From: Acidobacteriota bacterium
GTDB lineage: Bacteria > Acidobacteriota > Vicinamibacteria > Vicinamibacterales > JACQTH01
Assembly: GCA_016210935.1 (NCBI GenBank)
Contig: JACQTH010000319.1
Coordinates: forward strand, 1 to 9,642
Length of the DNA stretch: 9,642 nt
Reading direction: 5' to 3'
Shown here: positions 5,922 to 9,642 of the stretch, piece by piece
Position numbering within the stretch: the stretch's first letter is position 1
Layout of the letters: the number at the start of each line of letters is the position of its first letter
Program-made: the position numbers and the translations under genes
The notes under the pieces: generated by a model
The model's database searches: none
What the model saw: only the letters and a program-made list of their open reading frames with translations
What the model was told of the DNA's origin: nothing

Positions 5922-5948
5922 ACGATGGAACTTCCGGCTCCTCGCCAC

Positions 5949-7685
5949 ATGCTCCGCTACCTCAAAATCCGGCACCTGGCGACCATCCATTCCCTGGAAA
6001 TCGAGTTCGAGCCCGGCCTGAACGTCCTCACCGGGGAGACCGGGGCAGGGAAATCAATCCTCATCGAAGGCGTCAATCTGCTGCTGGGAAGCCGGGCGTC
6101 GGGGGATCTCGTCCGGACGGGGGAGGATGCAGCGGACGTGCAGGGCGTGTTCGAGCTTCCAGACGGGTCGGAAACGATCGTGCGCCGCGAAATCACCGCG
6201 CAGGGCCGCAGTCGCGCGTTCATCGACGACGCGCTGGTCACCGCGGGAGGGTTGAAGGAGCGAATCGGCGCGCATATCGAGCTGCATGGTCAGCACGATC
6301 ATCAGGTGCTGCTGGATCCGGAGACGCATCTGGACGTTCTCGACGCCTTCGGTGGTCTGGAGTCCCGTCGGGCAGAGGCGGGTGAAGCGCACACCCGCTG
6401 GCGCTCGCTGAAATCGGAGCGCGAGAGGTGTCTGCGCTCGGAGCGGGAGCGTTCGTCGGCGATCGATCTGCTCACGTTTCAGGCGGCCGAAATCGATCGC
6501 GCCGCGCCGCGGCCCTGCGAAGACGAGGAGCTGAAGACGGTCAGAACCGTTCTGGCGAACGCCGACAAGCTGTCGCGGCTGTGCGCGGAAAGCTATGGCC
6601 TCCTCTACGAGAGCGACCAGTCGGTCATGACCGGGCTCGGACTGGTATGGCGGCGGGTCGGCGAGCTGGCATCGCTGGATCCGCGATTCGCCCCGCACCT
6701 GGAGTCGCGGGACCTCGTCAAGTCACATCTCGACGAGCTGGCGGCGTTCCTGCGGTCGTACGCCGACGGCGTCGAAGCCTCGCCCGAAAAACTTCAGCAG
6801 GTCGAAGATCGTCTGGCGCTGCTGGAGCGTCTGAAGAAGAAGTACGGTCCGGCGCTCGAGGACGTGCTGAGGCGGCGTGACGAGGTGCGTCGCGAGCTGG
6901 AGACGCTGGCGCAGGCCGACGAACGGGCGGCCGCGCTCGAGGGACAGGTGCTGCAGGCGAAAAGCGACTATCTCGGCGTCGCGCGCGCTCTCTCGGCTCA
7001 GCGGCGGCAGGCCGCGGGGGAGCTGGCCACTTCGCTCGTCCGGCAGCTTCGCGAGCTTGCGATGGAGCGCTGCCGCTTCGAGGTGCGCTTCGCCGATGAC
7101 GTGCCAGAGGATTCCTGGTCCGAACGCGGGATCGACGTCGCGGAGTTCTATGTGTCGCCAAATCCCGGTGAAGAGTTGCGGCCCCTGGCGCGAATCGCAT
7201 CGGGAGGCGAGCTGTCGCGGCTGATGCTGGGCCTCAAGACGATTGCGTCAACGGACGCTGTGGGCAAAACGCTGATCTTCGACGAGATTGATGCCGGGAT
7301 CGGTGGGCACGTGGCCGATGCCGTGGGATCCCGCCTGCAGCGCCTCGGACGCGACCATCAAGTGTTGTGCATCAGTCATCTGCCGCAAATCGCGGCGTTC
7401 GGGAACTGTCACTACAGCATTTCGAAGCAGGTACGCGGGCAGCGAACCGTGACGCGCGCGGTCCGGCTTGCGGGGGACGCTCGGATCGAAGAGCTTGCTC
7501 GCATGATGGCGGGGTCGTCTGTCGGGACGGACGCCTTCCGCGCGGCGAAGGAGCTGCTGCGCGCCGGCCTGGCCGTGCACGAACAAACAGCGAAAGGCGA
7601 AAGGCGAAACAGCGAAAGCGAAACGCGCCGCCTGCCGATTGGCGCCCCGGCACGCACGCGACCGCAGGACCGCCCACTCTCATGA
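5949..7685 (+). CDS. recN: DNA repair protein RecN
   Basis: An SMC-like ATPase that acts early in double-strand break repair, holding DNA ends or sister duplexes together. The ATG at 5949 is chosen because the family begins exactly there (MLRYLKIRHLATIHSLEIEF); the in-frame ATG at 5925 adds 8 unconserved residues, and neither has a good ribosome-binding site. The 578-residue product has Walker A GETGAGKS (29-36), a central coiled-coil region (roughly 130-370), the ABC signature SGGELSR (418-424), Walker B with DEIDAG (445-450) and an H-loop-like SHLPQIA. The last 35 or so residues are low-complexity and basic, encoded partly by a short direct repeat at 7585-7618, and look like read-through into former spacer DNA. 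First gene of the recN-miaB-bfn operon. Confidence 0.95.
   Translation: MLRYLKIRHLATIHSLEIEFEPGLNVLTGETGAGKSILIEGVNLLLGSRASGDLVRTGEDAADVQGVFELPDGSETIVRREITAQGRSRAFIDDALVTAGGLKERIGAHIELHGQHDHQVLLDPETHLDVLDAFGGLESRRAEAGEAHTRWRSLKSERERCLRSERERSSAIDLLTFQAAEIDRAAPRPCEDEELKTVRTVLANADKLSRLCAESYGLLYESDQSVMTGLGLVWRRVGELASLDPRFAPHLESRDLVKSHLDELAAFLRSYADGVEASPEKLQQVEDRLALLERLKKKYGPALEDVLRRRDEVRRELETLAQADERAAALEGQVLQAKSDYLGVARALSAQRRQAAGELATSLVRQLRELAMERCRFEVRFADDVPEDSWSERGIDVAEFYVSPNPGEELRPLARIASGGELSRLMLGLKTIASTDAVGKTLIFDEIDAGIGGHVADAVGSRLQRLGRDHQVLCISHLPQIAAFGNCHYSISKQVRGQRTVTRAVRLAGDARIEELARMMAGSSVGTDAFRAAKELLRAGLAVHEQTAKGERRNSESETRRLPIGAPARTRPQDRPLS
7585..7618 (+). repeat. 12-base direct repeat inside the 3' end of recN
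   Basis: AAACAGCGAAAG occurs at 7585-7596 and again at 7607-7618, with further CGAAAG or GCGAAA copies between and after. The purine-rich composition differs from the rest of recN. The repeat encodes the hydrophilic segment EQTAKGERRNSESETRR at the RecN C-terminus, outside the conserved ATPase fold. Confidence 0.6.
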
Positions 7686-9028
7686 GCCGGCGCTATTTCG
7701 TCGAGACGTACGGCTGCCAGATGAACGTGCACGACTCCGAGCGCATGGCTGGACTGCTCGAGGAAGCGGGCTTCGTGCGGGCCGAGGAAGCGGAAGACGC
7801 GGATGTCGTTGTGATTAACACCTGCAGCGTCCGGGAGAAGGCGGAAGACAAGCTGTACAGCCGTCTCGGCGAGATCGGATCGATGGCGGGCGCACGAGGC
7901 CGCCGGCCGCTCGTGGCGGTCGCTGGCTGCGTGGCGCAGCAGGAGGGCGCGCGGCTCGCCAGACGCTCACCGTTCGTCGACGTGGTCGTCGGGACCCAGG
8001 CGATGAAGATGCTGCCGGTGCTGGTTCAGCGCGCGGCTGGGGAAGGCGATGGTGAGGCGCAGATCGATCTACACCCCTACGAGGACGTCTCCTTTCCGCT
8101 CGGCCTGGCGCGACGGGGGGATCCGGTCAAGGCCTACGTCACGATCATCGAAGGCTGCGACGAGTATTGCTCGTTCTGTGTCGTACCGTACACGCGCGGG
8201 CACGAGCGGATGCGCCCCAAGCGCGAGATCGTCGCCGACGTGGAAGAAGCGGCGGCCTCGGGCAGAAGGGAAGTGCACCTGCTGGGGCAGATCGTCAATC
8301 ATTACCGGGCCCCCGACGATCCCGCCTGCGATTTCGCGGGCCTTCTTCGCGCCATTCATGACGTGGAGGGCCTCTGGCGGATCCGGTTCGCGAGCCCGCA
8401 CCCGCGTCATGTGTCGCCGCGCCTGATCGAGGCGATGCGCGATCTGCCGAAGGTCTGCAAACACCTCCATATGCCGGTTCAATCCGGCTCCTCGCGGATC
8501 CTGCAGCTGATGCGGCGGCGCCACACCCGCGACGAGTATCTGCGGCGCGTCGACGAGGTGCGGGCCGCCGTGCCGGGTATCGCGCTCTCGACCGATATGA
8601 TCGTGGGATTCCCCGGAGAGACGGAAGCGGACTTCGCCGACACGCTCAGCCTAACGTCGGCTGTGGGGTTCAGCAGCATGTTCTCGTTCAAGTACTCGGA
8701 GCGCCCCAACACGCTGGCCTCCAAACGGCTGCCCGACGATGTGCCGGAGGTGGTCAAAGCGAGGCGCCTGTCGGAGCTGCAGGAGCTCCAGCGCGGGGTT
8801 CAGACGGCCCAGCACGAGCGGGCGCTCGGAAGGACGGTTGAAGTGCTCGTGGACGGGTGCAGCCGCCGAAGGCGCTGGGAGCTGACCGGCCGAACGTCCG
8901 GCAACGCCGTGGTGAATTTTCCGGGAACGCCTGATATGGTCGGAAGCCTGGCGGCGATTCGGATCCGGCGGGCCGGCGCCCACAGCCTCTGGGGAGAGGT
9001 GGAGACCTCGATATGCAAATCGAAATGA
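7682..9028 (+). CDS. miaB: tRNA-2-methylthio-N6-dimethylallyladenosine synthase MiaB
   Basis: A radical SAM methylthiotransferase that adds a methylthio group to i6A37 of tRNAs reading U-starting codons. The start is the ATG at 7682, overlapping the recN stop by 4 bases (ATGA) and giving 448 residues. The frame stays open upstream to 7367, but that part is a recN shadow. The UPF0004 domain (about 1-120) opens with YFVETYGCQMNVHDSERM and holds auxiliary-cluster cysteines 12, 48 and 83. The radical SAM domain has the CxxxCxxC triad at 159, 163 and 166 (EGCDEYCSFC), and a C-terminal TRAM domain occupies about the last 65 residues. DSERM and NTCSVREKAEDKLYSRLGE favour MiaB over RimO or MtaB. The usual GQNVNSY segment reads GQIVNHY here. 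It overlaps the next gene by 16 bases. Confidence 0.95.
   Translation: MSRRYFVETYGCQMNVHDSERMAGLLEEAGFVRAEEAEDADVVVINTCSVREKAEDKLYSRLGEIGSMAGARGRRPLVAVAGCVAQQEGARLARRSPFVDVVVGTQAMKMLPVLVQRAAGEGDGEAQIDLHPYEDVSFPLGLARRGDPVKAYVTIIEGCDEYCSFCVVPYTRGHERMRPKREIVADVEEAAASGRREVHLLGQIVNHYRAPDDPACDFAGLLRAIHDVEGLWRIRFASPHPRHVSPRLIEAMRDLPKVCKHLHMPVQSGSSRILQLMRRRHTRDEYLRRVDEVRAAVPGIALSTDMIVGFPGETEADFADTLSLTSAVGFSSMFSFKYSERPNTLASKRLPDDVPEVVKARRLSELQELQRGVQTAQHERALGRTVEVLVDGCSRRRRWELTGRTSGNAVVNFPGTPDMVGSLAAIRIRRAGAHSLWGEVETSICKSK
9001..9005 (+). promoter_or_regulatory. Ribosome-binding site of the BFN gene inside miaB
   Basis: GGAGA lies 7 bases before the ATG at 9013, inside the last codons of miaB. It supports that start and indicates that the gene is translated from the shared transcript despite the 16-base overlap. 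Confidence 0.6.
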
Positions 9029-9498
9029 CGATCAAGGGGTTGATGGTCGACCCTGTCACCAACATGCCGATCATCATCCTGCGGGACAAGGATGGCCAGA
9101 AAGTCCTGCCGATCTGGGTCGGCATCTTCGAGGCGAACGCCATCGCGCTGCAGATCGAGAACATCGCGACGCCGCGCCCGATGACGCACGATTTGCTGAA
9201 GAACGTCATCAACGACCTCAACGCCTCGGTCGAGAAAATCGTGGTGTCGGATCTGAAGGAGAACACGTTTTACGCGCTGGTCTACCTGCAGGCCGGTGGG
9301 GGCACCATCGCGGTCGACGCGCGACCGAGCGATGCCATCGCGCTGGCGCTGCGGGCACGGGCGCCGATCTTCGTGGAGGAGACGGTCATCGACAACGCCA
9401 AGACCGTTGACTTCACGTCGGAGAAGAGCGATTCGGAGCGCCTTCAGAAATGGCTGGAAAGCCTTGATCCTGAAGAACTTGGGAAGTACAAGATGTAA
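9013..9498 (+). CDS. Bifunctional nuclease family protein (BFN/DUF151)
   Basis: A member of the BFN (DUF151) family, named after a plant protein reported to have DNase and RNase activity; the bacterial role is not well established. The 161-residue product carries the BFN domain over about residues 1-130. Visible family motifs are VLPIWVGIFEANAIA, the ATPRPMTHDLL segment and the highly conserved DARPSDAIALALR, followed by PIFVEE. A charged tail of about 30 residues (SDSERLQKWLESLDPEELGKYKM) follows. Length is typical for the short, single-domain form. It is the last gene of the recN operon and overlaps miaB; from general knowledge miaB-bfn adjacency recurs in several phyla, suggesting an RNA-related job, but that is inference. 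Confidence 0.92.
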   Translation: MQIEMTIKGLMVDPVTNMPIIILRDKDGQKVLPIWVGIFEANAIALQIENIATPRPMTHDLLKNVINDLNASVEKIVVSDLKENTFYALVYLQAGGGTIAVDARPSDAIALALRARAPIFVEETVIDNAKTVDFTSEKSDSERLQKWLESLDPEELGKYKM

Positions 9499-9502
9499 GC
9501 CC

Positions 9503-9526
9503 GGGACTGGGGATTCGGGATTTGGG
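9503..9526 (+). repeat. GGGATTC heptamer tandem repeat with four G-runs, 3' of the BFN gene
   Basis: Three 7-base units (GGGATTC 9510-9516, GGGATTT 9517-9523, GGGATTC 9524-9530) follow a further GGG at 9503-9505. This gives four G-runs with loops of 3-4 bases starting 4 bases after the stop codon on the sense strand. It meets the sequence rule for a G-quadruplex. CGAACCC units at 9624-9642 (7-base period, cut by the window end) are the approximate inverted partner. Confidence 0.55.
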
Positions 9527-9541
9527 ATTCGAAGAAAGGCC

Positions 9542-9612
9542 ACCGCGGAGCGCACAGAGCACGCGGAGATCGCTAATTCAGTACTCTCTGCGAGCTCTGC
9601 GTTCTCTGCGGT
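9542..9612. repeat. Large imperfect inverted repeat downstream of the BFN gene
   Basis: The left arm (9542-9569) and right arm (9585-9612) are each 28 bases and match as reverse complements at 22 of 28 positions, around a 15-base loop. They are rich in GCAGAG and GCGGAG units. The block could end the recN-miaB-bfn transcript as a stable stem, though without a T-run, or be a dispersed intergenic repeat. The whole stretch 9499-9642 holds no gene. Confidence 0.65.
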
Positions 9613-9642
9613 TGCATTTCCCACGAACCCCGAACCCCGAAC

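Noticed and set aside
7367..7681. N-terminal extension of the miaB frame by 105 codons
   Set aside because: The extension overlaps recN in another frame and does not resemble any MiaB N-terminus. The family start YFVETYGCQMN follows directly after the ATG at 7682.
9542..9612. CRISPR repeat pair
   Set aside because: The two arms are inverted, not direct, and only two copies exist with no spacer-sized periodicity.
1..9642. Mobile element, prophage, defence or biosynthetic cluster
   Set aside because: All nine genes are housekeeping or envelope families in conserved order. No transposase, integrase, tRNA junction or compositional break was seen apart from the short spacer repeats.

Overview
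The window reads as ordinary chromosome from a GC-rich Gram-negative (diderm) bacterium. Two observations support this: a complete Tol-Pal envelope system with an outer-membrane lipoprotein, and high G/C at third codon positions with coding-like shadow ORFs on both strands. Gene style (proline-rich periplasmic linkers, a short TonB-like protein in the TolA position, miaB followed by a bifunctional-nuclease gene) would fit Acidobacteriota such as Vicinamibacteria. That placement is inference, because no rRNA or other phylogenetic marker was compared.

Layout. From 5695 down to 87 everything lies on the minus strand: tolQ, tolR, a tolA/tonB-like gene, tolB, pal and cpoB, with spacings of +1, +14, -4, +66 and +3 bases. 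They form one tight operon, followed after a 165-base spacer by ssb. From 5949 to 9498 everything lies on the plus strand: recN, miaB (4-base ATGA overlap) and a BFN/DUF151 bifunctional nuclease gene (16-base overlap), again an operon. The two operons diverge from a roughly 250-base region. It carries a good sigma70-type promoter for tol (TTGACA, 17-base spacer, TACGCT on the minus strand), a possible recN -10 overlapping it, and a roughly 180-base tol leader full of perfect inverted repeats.

How the genes work together. TolQ-TolR form the proton-driven inner-membrane motor and the TonB-like protein transmits force across the periplasm. TolB and the peptidoglycan-binding lipoprotein Pal sit at the outer membrane, and CpoB is the usual periplasmic cofactor. 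Together they constrict and stabilise the outer membrane during division. SSB and RecN act in DNA replication and double-strand break repair, MiaB modifies tRNA position 37, and the BFN protein is a small conserved putative nuclease.

No new defence, mobile or biosynthetic system is visible. The parts worth a second look are non-coding: (1) G-run blocks with an approximately 7-base period at three gene ends, two of which have four G-runs on the sense strand immediately after a stop codon; (2) long imperfect inverted repeats at 577-659 and 9542-9612; (3) the structured tol leader, with a hairpin occupying the Shine-Dalgarno position of the annotated tolQ start and a 19-codon ORF nested in an inverted repeat; and (4) a direct repeat that runs into the 3' end of recN.
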